This document shows positions 53,065 to 60,996 of a DNA stretch of 64,000 nt, piece after piece (position 1 is the stretch's first letter; every line of letters begins with the position of its first letter). The position numbers were made by a program, and so were the translations under genes. The notes below the pieces were generated by a model that was given only the letters and a program-made list of their open reading frames with translations, made no database searches and was not told the DNA's origin. Origin of the DNA: Oerskovia jenensis. GTDB lineage: Bacteria; Actinomycetota; Actinomycetes; Actinomycetales; Cellulomonadaceae. The stretch covers positions 2,542,001 through 2,606,000 of the forward strand of contig NZ_JAFBBO010000001.1 of NCBI RefSeq assembly GCF_016907235.1. The letters run 5' to 3'.

Positions 53065-53886
53065 GTGATCGACACCGTGAGCGGCTGGTTCGCCGACACC
53101 GACATCTCGGGCTGGGACGTCGTCCTCGCGGTCCTCGCGGTGCTCGGTGCGTGGATCCTGTCACGCCTGGCGCGCAAGGGGGTGCGGGCGCTGGGTGCCC
53201 GCACGAAGGGCCTGTCCCCCCAGCTCCTCGCGGTCGCCGAGCGGGTCGTGCACTACTTCCTGCTGCTCGTCGGGATCGGGCTCGCGCTGGCCTTCCTCGG
53301 GTTCCGCACCGAGCCGATCCTCGGTGCGGTGATCGTGGTCGTGATCGTCGCGGTCCTGGCGCTGCGCGGGATCGCGGACAACTTCGGGGCGGCGGTCATC
53401 CTCCAGACCCGCATGCCGGTGCGCCTGGGCGACGAGATCGAGTCGCTGGACTGGACGGGCGTGGTCAAGGAGCTCAACGGCCGGTCGGTCGTCATCGCGA
53501 CGGTCGACGGTCGCGAGGTCCACCTGCCGAACTCCGCGGTCCTCGCGGCCCCGCTCGTCAACCACTCGGTGCTCGGTGCGCGCCGGGCGACCGTCGAGAT
53601 CCGGCTCGGAGACGCCCGGGCCGACGAGGTCGAGACCACCGTCCTGCCCGCGGTCGCCGCGGCGCACGGCGTCCACAAGCGACCGGCCCCCGAGTTCCTC
53701 ACCGTCGCGGTCGAGCCCGACCGCACGACCGTCCACGTCCGCTACTGGCACGCGCCCCGGAACGCACCGCACGTCACCTCGGCCGTGGTCGCGGCGGTGG
53801 GGGAGGCGCTGCGTGACCGCCCCGGCGAGTGGGCCGTCACGGGGGACCTGCCGGCGCCCCCGTTCGTCCCGCCACCGCCGGTCTGA
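53065..53886 (+). CDS. Mechanosensitive channel, MscS family
   Basis: A 273-residue membrane protein. Three TM helices (about 19-34, 55-80, 85-105) end in the pore-lining helix GIADNFGAAVILQTRMPVRLGDEIE (about 100-125), followed by the cytoplasmic beta domain (IATVDGREVHLPNSAV). It opens under membrane tension. The GTG at 53065 is preferred over the one at 53061 (other frame); GAGGAGG precedes it. Confidence 0.92.
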   Translation: MIDTVSGWFADTDISGWDVVLAVLAVLGAWILSRLARKGVRALGARTKGLSPQLLAVAERVVHYFLLLVGIGLALAFLGFRTEPILGAVIVVVIVAVLALRGIADNFGAAVILQTRMPVRLGDEIESLDWTGVVKELNGRSVVIATVDGREVHLPNSAVLAAPLVNHSVLGARRATVEIRLGDARADEVETTVLPAVAAAHGVHKRPAPEFLTVAVEPDRTTVHVRYWHAPRNAPHVTSAVVAAVGEALRDRPGEWAVTGDLPAPPFVPPPPV

Positions 53887-54009
53887 GCGCACGCGCCACG
53901 GACGGCCGTGGAGAGAGGTGTCGAGGCCGGTCCCTCGGCCGTCCCGCCACCACCAGCGATGCCACCGGCACCACATCGTCCGTTCGTCCGTCCCAGGAGA
54001 GGAACCACC

Positions 54010-54960
54010 GTGCACGCCGCTCTCGTCACGTCCTTCGACCGGCCGCCGCGCTACGCCGAGGTGCCCGACCCCGTCCCGCGACCCGGCGAGGTCCTCGTGC
54101 ACGTCCTGGCCGCGGGGCTGCACCCGCGCGTGCGCTCGGGGGCCGCGGGCACGCACTACACGAGCGACGGCGTCCTGCCGCTCGTCCCCGGCTTCGACGG
54201 CGTGGGTCGTACCGCCGACGGCCGTCGCGTGTTCTTCGCGGGGCTGCAGGCGCCGCACGGCAGCATGGCCGAGCTCGTCGCGGTCCCGGCGGACCGCCTG
54301 GTCGACCTGCCCGACGGGCTCGACGCCGTCACGGTCGCGGCCGCGATGAACCCCGCGATGTCGGCGTGGCTCGCGCTGCGCCACCGGGCCGACCTCCGCC
54401 TCGGGGAGAGCGTCCTGGTCCTGGGCGCGACGGGCAACGCGGGTCGCCTCGCGGTCCAGCTCGCCCGGCACCTGGGTGCGGGTCGCGTCGTGGGGGCCGG
54501 CCGCGACCTGGCCTCGCTCGAGGTCGTCCGGCGTCTCGGCGCGGACGCGGTCGTCCCGCTCACGGCCGACGACGTGGCCGAGCGCCTCGCGCGCGAGGCC
54601 GCCGACGTCGACGTGGTCGTCGACTACGTGTGGGGAGCCCCGACCGAGACGGCCCTCGCGGCCGTGACGGGGGCCCGGACGGATCCGGCTCACGTGCTGC
54701 GCTGGGTCCACGTCGGCGCGACCGCAGGGCCGACCATCACGTTGCCCGCGGCGACGCTCCGGAAGACGAACGTGCAGGTCAGCGGCAGCGGGCAGGGATC
54801 GGTGTCGCCCGAGGGGATGGTCGCCGCCGTCCGTGAGCTCGCGGCCCTGCTGCCGCAGGTCCGGCCCGAGGTCGCGGTCGTGGCGACCCCGTTGCGCGAC
54901 GTCGAGGCGGCCTGGGGGGCCAGGACGGCGTCGGGCACGCGGATCGTGCTCGTGCCGTGA
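54010..54960 (+). CDS. Zinc-free MDR-family oxidoreductase (quinone-oxidoreductase-like)
   Basis: A 316-residue medium-chain dehydrogenase. No structural- or catalytic-zinc ligands are visible. The NADPH motif is VLGATGNAGRLAVQLARHLGA (near residue 140), and VDYVWGAPTETAL follows. The substrate is unknown. The GTG has AGGAGAGG. A separate small gene follows after ~100 nt. Confidence 0.88.
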   Translation: MHAALVTSFDRPPRYAEVPDPVPRPGEVLVHVLAAGLHPRVRSGAAGTHYTSDGVLPLVPGFDGVGRTADGRRVFFAGLQAPHGSMAELVAVPADRLVDLPDGLDAVTVAAAMNPAMSAWLALRHRADLRLGESVLVLGATGNAGRLAVQLARHLGAGRVVGAGRDLASLEVVRRLGADAVVPLTADDVAERLAREAADVDVVVDYVWGAPTETALAAVTGARTDPAHVLRWVHVGATAGPTITLPAATLRKTNVQVSGSGQGSVSPEGMVAAVRELAALLPQVRPEVAVVATPLRDVEAAWGARTASGTRIVLVP

Positions 54961-55062
54961 CGCTTCACCCGCCCCGGGGTGCGCGGCGGGCGACCGGACC
55001 AGGGCAGGATACCCAGTGACCCGGTATCGACCGGTGCCGGGATCCGACGGAAGGACGAGGAC

Positions 55063-55242
55063 ATGAGCGAGTCGAAGGGTGGCGCACCGGGTGGCCTGGG
55101 CGGCATCGTCGCCAAGGCCAAGGAGGCCCTGACGGACGAGCGCATCGACCAGGTCGCGAGCCTGGTCAAGGGCCGGACGCCGGACTCGGTCGACAAGCAC
55201 GTCGACACGGTGGCCGAGCAGGCCAAGAAGCTCAACGACTGA
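55063..55242 (+). CDS. MT0933-like antitoxin-family small protein
   Basis: A 59-residue helical protein: GIVAKAKEALTDERIDQVASLVKGRTPDSVDKHVDTVAEQAKKLND (shown here in short: two amphipathic helices joined at GRTPDS). It resembles the MT0933-type antitoxin family. No toxin gene adjoins it, so the antitoxin role is doubtful and the name is only a family label. The ATG has AAGGACGAGG. Confidence 0.7.
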   Translation: MSESKGGAPGGLGGIVAKAKEALTDERIDQVASLVKGRTPDSVDKHVDTVAEQAKKLND

Positions 55243-55254
55243 ACAGGTCGTGAG

Positions 55255-55286
55255 GAAGGGGCGGTCCCGCTGGGGACCGCCCCTTC
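55255..55286 (+). terminator. Terminator after the small MT0933-like gene
   Basis: A perfect 14-bp stem (55255-55268 with 55273-55286) and 4-nt loop start 13 nt after the stop. Confidence 0.88.
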
Positions 55287-55332
55287 GTGCGTCGGGCGCT
55301 CGTCCGCGCACCTGTCGGCCCGACGGCGGCGC

Positions 55333-56271
55333 TCACCGCCGCGGTCGGGTCGCCCTGCGTGGGCGGCCAGGGCGCGGGTGCGGTGCGGGTGCGGCGTCCG
55401 TCGGGGCAGCGGTCCAGTGCCCGGGGCGTTCGAGGCCCTCGGGCAGGCGGGTCGCCGTGTCGCCGCGGGCCGCGTTGACCTGGGCCTGGGTGCAGAACAG
55501 GGCGTCGGTGAGGTCGGCACCGCGCAGGTCCGCCCCGCGCAGGTCGGCCCCGATCAGGTCGGCGCTGCGCAGGTCCGCGCCCCGCAGGTCCGCCCCGACG
55601 AGCAGGGCGCCGCGCAGACCGGCTCCGCGCAGGTCGGCGCGGGCCAGTCGCCTCCCGACGAGATCGGCCCCGCGGTGGTCCGCGCGTCGGCCACGGGGCT
55701 GGTGCCGCGAGCGGGCGCGGGCGTCCTCGCTCGCGCGGAGCAGGAGCGGGTTGACGCCGCCCCGCAGGGCGTCGAGGTCCAGTGCGAGCAGGTCCTGCGG
55801 GGTGCTGAGCGAGAGTCGCTCGACCCGGTCGACGGCGGCGTGCAGGTCCGAGGTCAGCACGCGGCCGTCGGGGCTGTCGTGGCCGTCGGTCAGCGCCACG
55901 GCCTCGGTGAGGTACCAGAGCAGCTCGTGGACGTGCCGCAGCACGGGCAGCAGGGCGAACATCGACGTCCGCACCTCGGGGTGCTCGCGCCAGTCCTGCC
56001 CCGCGAACGTGACCCGGGAGATCTTCTGCCCCGCCCCGAAGCAGTCGTAGACCGTGCACCCGACGAACCCGCGTTCACGGAGCTCCGGGTGGATGCCGCA
56101 CCGGTGGTCGGGCCGCAGGTTGCGGCAGGGGTCGCCCGCGTCCTTGTCGATCGGGAAGTCGGCCGAGCGCGTGAACGCGAGCGCCACGCAGCACAGGCCG
56201 AAGCAGCTCGCGCAGTCGGCGTGCAGGCCGAGGCGTTCGCGGTCGGTGGCGGGACTCGGGGACGAGGGCAC
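55333..56271 (-). CDS. Pentapeptide-repeat protein with N-terminal Cys cluster
   Basis: A 312-residue protein. The N-terminus has Cys20-x-x-Cys23-x-x-x-Cys27-Cys28 and more Cys near 49, 58, 72 and 77, a pattern like YkgJ-type metal-binding motifs. The pentapeptide repeats (A[D/N]LRG units at about 197-255: ADLRGAGLRG, ADLRGADLRS and so on) form a right-handed beta-helix. It ends in a Pro/Arg-rich tail. The function is unknown. The GTG has AGGAG. Confidence 0.85.
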   Translation of the reverse strand: MPSSPSPATDRERLGLHADCASCFGLCCVALAFTRSADFPIDKDAGDPCRNLRPDHRCGIHPELRERGFVGCTVYDCFGAGQKISRVTFAGQDWREHPEVRTSMFALLPVLRHVHELLWYLTEAVALTDGHDSPDGRVLTSDLHAAVDRVERLSLSTPQDLLALDLDALRGGVNPLLLRASEDARARSRHQPRGRRADHRGADLVGRRLARADLRGAGLRGALLVGADLRGADLRSADLIGADLRGADLRGADLTDALFCTQAQVNAARGDTATRLPEGLERPGHWTAAPTDAAPAPHPRPGRPRRATRPRR

Positions 56272-56372
56272 GGGACTCCTGGCGGGGCGGGGGCGGGGGG
56301 TCTCCAGTACATCGCGCGCGCCGCCCGGGAGTCGAGCGAGTTCCGGGTGGCCGGTCGTCGTGTCCGATTGTC

Positions 56373-56448
56373 ACCCTGCGGGCGACGCCGGTACGCCGCA
56401 GTGCCGACGTGCCCGCACGGAACCTCGCCCGCACCTCGCCCGCAGGGT
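56373..56448. promoter_or_regulatory. Inverted and tandem repeats in the 340-nt gap before the MmpS-like gene
   Basis: ACCCTGCGGGCGA (56373-56385) recurs inverted as TCGCCCGCAGGGT (56436-56448), perfect over 13 bp with a 50-nt spacer. CCTCGCCCGCA occurs twice in perfect tandem (56423-56433, 56434-56444). No gene was seen between 56272 and 56611. This could be an operator for the divergent genes. Confidence 0.6.
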
Positions 56449-56611
56449 CGATGCACGCCCCCGGTCCGCGCGCCTAGCGTGGGAGCAGCGCACCCGACGC
56501 CCCGTCCCACGGACCGGAGGCGTCGCGGTGTGCTCGACGGCGCCGTACCCGGTGCCCGTTCCCGTCGGCCCCGCGCACCCCGCCTCGGCCGCAGATCATT
56601 CGGAGTGCGCT

Positions 56612-57058
56612 GTGCAGAGCAAGGTCGGTCCTGTCCTCGTCGTCGTCGGTTCGATCCTGGGCATCGCCCTGCTCGTGGTGGGGTTCCTGGCGCTGCGCAC
56701 GGCGATCATCGACCGGCCGATCGACTCGTACTTCCTCACGTACGAGGTCACGTCGGACACGGGCGTCGAGTCGGTCGTCTGGACGCAGGCCCCGGCGGGC
56801 GACCGCACGGGCGAGTCGGTCGAGCAGAGCGCTCCCGGTCCCGTGGAGTCGCCCTTCACGACCGAGGCGGTCGTGGCGGCCGGGCAGCCGGCCCGGGTCG
56901 AGGCGACCCCCGCCGGTGAGGGCACCGCGTCGTGCCGCGTCCTCAAGGACGTCGGGCGCACCAACGAGGCCGTGCTCGTCGAGGCCACCTCGGCCACGCC
57001 GGGCGCTCCTGTGACGTGCGACGTGACCCTGCCGGCGGACGGGACGTTCGAGAAGTGA
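56612..57058 (+). CDS. MmpS-like membrane-anchored protein
   Basis: A 148-residue protein with one TM helix (about 7-30) and an outside domain: YFLTYEVTSDTGVESVVWTQ (near 42), PFTTEAVVAAGQPARVEATP and two Cys in SCRVLKDVG and VTCDVTLP, the last Cys pair as in mycobacterial MmpS proteins. Its stop overlaps the next gene's GTG by GTGA, so it is coupled to the CPBP gene. The GTG at 56612 has CGGAG. Confidence 0.68.
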   Translation: MQSKVGPVLVVVGSILGIALLVVGFLALRTAIIDRPIDSYFLTYEVTSDTGVESVVWTQAPAGDRTGESVEQSAPGPVESPFTTEAVVAAGQPARVEATPAGEGTASCRVLKDVGRTNEAVLVEATSATPGAPVTCDVTLPADGTFEK

Positions 57059-57852
57059 GCCGGTCGTCGAGCGACGTCGCCCGGCCCTGGTCGCGGCCGC
57101 CGTCGGTCCTGTGGGGTGCGACCACGATCGTCGTCCCGTACGCGGTCGCGTTCGGGCTGTACGTGTACGGGGCCGTGCAGATCCTCTCCGGCTCGTCGTC
57201 CTCGGGCTCGCCCGACGCGGGCGCCATGGCGGTCCTGTGGGGGACGGCACTCGTGGGCATCGCGGCGGCGATCGTGCTGGCCGCTCGGGGCGGCGTGGAC
57301 CGCGTGGACCTGGGGCTCGTCCGTCGTGAGCGGTCGGGCTGGTGGGACAGGCTCGGGCTCTTCGCGGTGGCGTACCTCTTCCTGTGGATCGCGTTCCAGG
57401 CCGCGTCCTTCGCCCCGGTCCTGGAGCAGGCGGGGTCCGGCGGCGGTGAGCGCCCCGGGGCGGTCCTGGTCCTGCTCTACGCGCTCCACGCGGGCGTGGC
57501 CGAGGAGATCCTGATCCTGGCCGTCCCGGTCGCGGTCCTCACGCGGCTGCGGGCACCGGGCTGGGTGCAGGTCGCCGTGATCGTCGTGCTCCGAGGTCTC
57601 TTCCACCTCTACTACGGGGTCCCGATGACCATGACCCTGGTGCTCGTCTGGTCCGTCCTCTTCTGGTTGCTGTACTCGCGCCACCGCGACGTCTGGCCTT
57701 TCGTGGCCGCCCACGTGCTGTACGACGTCGTGGTCGCGAACTCGGCGTTCGGCCCGGCCGGCAAGGTCGTGGTGCTCGTCGCCGTCGTGACCCTGGCCCT
57801 CGGCGTGGTCACGTGCGTCCGCGCGGCCCTCGCGTGGCGGTCGTCCCGCTGA
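57055..57852 (+). CDS. CPBP-family intramembrane protease
   Basis: A 265-residue membrane protein with seven or eight hydrophobic helices. The CPBP motifs are AGVAEEILIL (near 148, EE pair, but the following Arg is not seen), LRGLFHLYYG (near 180) and AAHVLYDV (near 220). Such proteases process prenylated or secreted substrates, or act in bacteriocin immunity. It is coupled to the MmpS-like gene by GTGA overlap. Confidence 0.85.
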   Translation: MSRSSSDVARPWSRPPSVLWGATTIVVPYAVAFGLYVYGAVQILSGSSSSGSPDAGAMAVLWGTALVGIAAAIVLAARGGVDRVDLGLVRRERSGWWDRLGLFAVAYLFLWIAFQAASFAPVLEQAGSGGGERPGAVLVLLYALHAGVAEEILILAVPVAVLTRLRAPGWVQVAVIVVLRGLFHLYYGVPMTMTLVLVWSVLFWLLYSRHRDVWPFVAAHVLYDVVVANSAFGPAGKVVVLVAVVTLALGVVTCVRAALAWRSSR

Positions 57853-57951
57853 CCGGTGGGTGATGGGCGTCCTACCGGCGGTTGTCCGAGATGTGAAAGA
57901 GTTGCCGCGCGCACGTCGATCGGTGTGCGCTTCGTCCGCCGAGAGGTCGTC

Positions 57952-58836
57952 ATGGGTTTGCTGAGCTGGTTCAAGGGTCGTCGGAAGAAGGCGGAGGCCG
58001 CACCGGTGGTGAGCGTCGCGTCCCTGTTCGACGTCGCCCAGAAGACCGCTGCCGACACCACTCCTGCGCAGGCACCGGCCCGCACGACGGCGCCGGTCGC
58101 TCCCGCCGCAGCGGCCGAGCCCGCGACGACGCCCGTCGCGATCGCCGTCCTGGAGCCGGAGACCGCGCCCACGGCCGAGGCGCCCGTCGTCGACCGGGAG
58201 CCCGTCTCCGCGGTCGAGACACCCGAGGTCACCCAGGTCGTCGAGGTCGTCGAGACCGTTGAGGTCGTCGTGGTCGAGACCGAGACCGAGACCGAGACCC
58301 AGGCTGTGGCAGCGGTCGAGGCCGTGGAGACCGAGCCCGTCGTCGCAGCCACCGAGCCGGAGCCGGCGGCCGACCCGGTCGAAGCCACCGAGCCGGAGCC
58401 GGCGGCCGAGCCGGTCGCAGTCGTCGAGGTCACCGAGATCGTCGAGACCGAGATCGTCGAGACCGAGACCGTCGCCGAGGCACCCGAGGAGGTCGACGTC
58501 GTCGAGACCGGGGCCGTCACCGTCGAGACCGGGGCCGTCACCGTCGAGGTCGTCGAGTCGGTCGTCGTCGAGTCGGTCGTCGTCGAGGTGGCCCCCGAGG
58601 CCCCTGCCGAGCCCGAGCCCGTCGTCGAGCAGGCCCCCTCGTCCGCGGCGCCCGCCGCCCCCGAGGCCGCCGCGGCCCCGAAGAGCACGGGATACCTCCT
58701 GCCGGGCGAGACGACCGCCGAGATCCGCACCTGGGCGTTCGCGAACGGCCACACCGTGAGCCCCAAGGGGCGTCTGCCCAAGGCCGTCCTCACCGCGTAC
58801 CGCGCGGCGAACGGTGCGGCCCCGGCCGCCGACTGA
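57952..58836 (+). CDS. Acidic-repeat protein with C-terminal Lsr2-type DNA-binding domain
   Basis: A 294-residue protein. The N-terminus MGLLSWFKGRRKKAE looks like a short amphipathic, membrane-binding helix. A long spacer (about 20-245) consists of Val/Glu/Thr/Pro repeats: ETETETET, duplicated ATEPEPAA blocks, duplicated ETGAVTV blocks and VVVES repeats. The last ~45 residues (GYLLPGETTAEIRTWAFANG, then HTVSPKGRLPKAV) match the C-terminal domain of Lsr2, which binds AT-rich DNA through an RGR-like loop (here KGR). No Lsr2 N-terminal domain is present. The ATG has GAGAGG. The combination was not recognised. Confidence 0.8.
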   Translation: MGLLSWFKGRRKKAEAAPVVSVASLFDVAQKTAADTTPAQAPARTTAPVAPAAAAEPATTPVAIAVLEPETAPTAEAPVVDREPVSAVETPEVTQVVEVVETVEVVVVETETETETQAVAAVEAVETEPVVAATEPEPAADPVEATEPEPAAEPVAVVEVTEIVETEIVETETVAEAPEEVDVVETGAVTVETGAVTVEVVESVVVESVVVEVAPEAPAEPEPVVEQAPSSAAPAAPEAAAAPKSTGYLLPGETTAEIRTWAFANGHTVSPKGRLPKAVLTAYRAANGAAPAAD

Positions 58837-58871
58837 CCCAGCATCACCCGCCGGTCCACGGACCGGCCCGC

Positions 58872-58914
58872 GACGGCGGCGCTCACGGGACGGACTTCCG
58901 GCGGCGCCGCCGTC
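58872..58914. terminator. GACGGCGGCGC stem after the Lsr2-domain gene
   Basis: An 11-bp perfect pair (58872-58882 with 58904-58914) with a 21-nt loop lies 36 nt after the stop and carries the dispersed GACGGCGGCG motif. Confidence 0.55.
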
Positions 58915-59025
58915 GTCGTCCCCGGGAGGAGCCCCCGGCGCGGCGTGGGCCTGATCCTTTGGGGTGACCCCGGGTCGTCCCGACTGGCGATGTGCACCGC
59001 CCGCCCGCACGCATAGTCTCGCCGC

Positions 59026-60270
59026 ATGCCTCCTGCTCGGCCGATCCGCTACGTGCCCTACTCCACGTTCGACATGTCCTGGCGGCTGGCGGCCGCGTTC
59101 GGGTTCGGCGCCCTGCTGTACCTCGCCAACGCGCTCCTGACCGCGGAGGACCCCCAGGGGGCGACGTTCGAGCAGTGGGGGGCGATCTTCCTGCTCGACC
59201 TCCTCCTCGGCGTCGTCGCGCTGGTCCTCCTCCCGGCGGTCCGTGCGGCACCGCTCACCGTGGCGCTCCTCATGGGGGCGGTCGGCGGCTTCACGACCTT
59301 CGGTGCGGGGGCCGTCGTGATCGCGCTGATCTCGCTCGCGACCCGTCGACGGTTGCGCGAGATCGCGGGCGTCGGGTTCGTCTACATGGCGTCCAGCCTG
59401 GGGAACGAGGCGCTCTTCCGCTCGCTGATCCCCGAGTGGGCGCAGACGCCCTGGTGGGTGTGGGTCGTCGTCGGGGCGCTCGTGTACGCCCTGCTCGTCG
59501 CGATCGGTGTCTCGATCGGGAACCGCCGCGACCTCGCGGAGTCCTGGCGCGTGCGGGCCGTGACGGCCGAGCGTGAGCAGGCCGCGCGTGTCGACCAGGC
59601 ACGCTCGACCGAGCGCACCCGGATCGCGCGCGAGATGCACGACGTCCTGGCGCACCGCATCTCGCTCGTCGCGATGCACTCGGGCGCGCTCGCGTACCGC
59701 ACGGACCTCACGCAGGAGGAGACCGCCGCGACCGCGGGCGTGATCCGCGACAACGCGCACCTCGCGATGACCGAGCTGCGCGAGGTCCTCGGCGTCCTGC
59801 GCGAGACCGACGTCCCGGGCGGGACCCCCGAGCGCCCGCAGCCGACGCTCGTCGCCCTGCCCGACCTGCTGGCCGAGGTGCAGGGCCCGGACGGCTCCGA
59901 CCCGGTCACGTGCGAGGTCGACCCGGTCACGAGCGAGCAGCTGCGCGAGCTCGGCGACCAGGTGAGCCGGAGCGCGTACCGCATCCTGCAGGAGTCGCTC
60001 ACGAACGCCCGCAAGCACGCACCGGGCGAGCCCGTGCGGGTCGAGATCGACGGGGCGCCCGGAGAAGGACTCGTCCTCCGGGTCGCCAACCCGCTCGTCG
60101 CGGTCCGCACTCCCGACGACGGCGACGCCCCCAGCACGTCCGGTGCGCCGCCGTCGGGCCTGGGGCTGACGGGGCTCGCCGAGCGCGCCCGCCTCACGGG
60201 CGGTGAGCTCACCGCGGGGCCCGACGGGGCCGGTCGCTTCGTCGTGAGAGCGTGGCTCCCGTGGACGTGA
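59026..60270 (+). CDS. NarL-type sensor histidine kinase (first)
   Basis: A 414-residue membrane sensor. Five to six TM helices (about 18-165) are followed by the HisKA_3 dimerisation helix with His205 (ERTRIAREMHDVLAHR) and the HATPase_c domain (RILQESLTNARKHAPGEP and GLGLTGLAERARL). The kinase loop contains the dispersed GGCGCCGCCGTCGGGC element (SGAPPSG, near 60145). It overlaps the response-regulator gene by 19 nt, so the two are co-expressed and probably a cognate pair. Confidence 0.93.
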   Translation: MPPARPIRYVPYSTFDMSWRLAAAFGFGALLYLANALLTAEDPQGATFEQWGAIFLLDLLLGVVALVLLPAVRAAPLTVALLMGAVGGFTTFGAGAVVIALISLATRRRLREIAGVGFVYMASSLGNEALFRSLIPEWAQTPWWVWVVVGALVYALLVAIGVSIGNRRDLAESWRVRAVTAEREQAARVDQARSTERTRIAREMHDVLAHRISLVAMHSGALAYRTDLTQEETAATAGVIRDNAHLAMTELREVLGVLRETDVPGGTPERPQPTLVALPDLLAEVQGPDGSDPVTCEVDPVTSEQLRELGDQVSRSAYRILQESLTNARKHAPGEPVRVEIDGAPGEGLVLRVANPLVAVRTPDDGDAPSTSGAPPSGLGLTGLAERARLTGGELTAGPDGAGRFVVRAWLPWT

Positions 60271-60965
60271 CCCCTTCGACTGCTCCTGCCGCCCCCGGGA
60301 CCCGGACGGACGCGCCCCTGCGCGTCGTCCTGGTCGACGACGACACCCTGGTCCGCGCGGGACTGCGCCTCATCCTGGGCGGCGACCGGACGATCGAGAT
60401 CGTGGGGGAGGCCGCCGACGGGATCGCGGCCGTGTCCGAGATCGCGCGCACCCGGCCCGACGTCGTCCTCATGGACATCCGCATGCCACGCCGCGACGGG
60501 CTCGCGGCCCTCGAGATCGCGCGCGCCGCCGACCCGGCGCTCAAGGTGATCGTGCTGACGACGTTCGACGCCGACGACATGGTGCTGACCGCGCTGCGGC
60601 TGGGCGCGGCCGGGTTCCTGCTCAAGGACACTCCTCCTGCCGAGCTCGTGGCCGCGGTCCGGCTCGTCGCGGAGGGGCGCTCGATGCTGTCGCCGTCGGT
60701 CACGGAGCAGCTCATCACGGCCGTCGCACGTCAGCCCGTCGACGACCGGGAGGCCGCAGCGAGGACGCGCCTCGCACGGCTGACCGAGCGCGAGCTCGAG
60801 GTCGCGGTCGCGATCGGTGCGGGGCTGTCCAACGCGGACATCGCGACGAGCCTGTTCCTGAGCATCGCCACGGTCAAGACCCACGTGGGCAGGGTGCTCG
60901 ACAAGCTCGGGGCGGACAACCGCGTGCAGGTCGCGATCTGCGTGCACGACGCGGGTCTGGCCTAG
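60252..60965 (+). CDS. NarL/LuxR-type response regulator (first)
   Basis: A 237-residue regulator. The receiver domain has the acidic pocket DDD (29-31), phosphoacceptor Asp75 in LMDIRMP and the Thr and Lys of VLTTFDAD and FLLKDTP. The C-terminal LuxR HTH (about 175-235) reads LTERELEVAVAIGAGLSNADI. It is coupled to the upstream kinase. Two GTG codons (60252 and 60261) are possible starts. Confidence 0.95.
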   Translation: MAPVDVTPSTAPAAPGTRTDAPLRVVLVDDDTLVRAGLRLILGGDRTIEIVGEAADGIAAVSEIARTRPDVVLMDIRMPRRDGLAALEIARAADPALKVIVLTTFDADDMVLTALRLGAAGFLLKDTPPAELVAAVRLVAEGRSMLSPSVTEQLITAVARQPVDDREAAARTRLARLTERELEVAVAIGAGLSNADIATSLFLSIATVKTHVGRVLDKLGADNRVQVAICVHDAGLA

Positions 60966-60996
60966 CCGACGCCGGACCGTCGGCGGGCGGGGCGGG

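Noticed and set aside
58201-58620. Short tandem repeats that could look like a CRISPR array
   Set aside because: They are in-frame coding repeats (Val/Glu/Thr) of the Lsr2-domain protein, without spacers of regular length.
56596-60018. A 1140-codon open frame on the minus strand across several genes
   Set aside because: It runs antisense through the MmpS-like, CPBP, Lsr2-domain and kinase genes, all of which have recognisable domains; the product is low-complexity.
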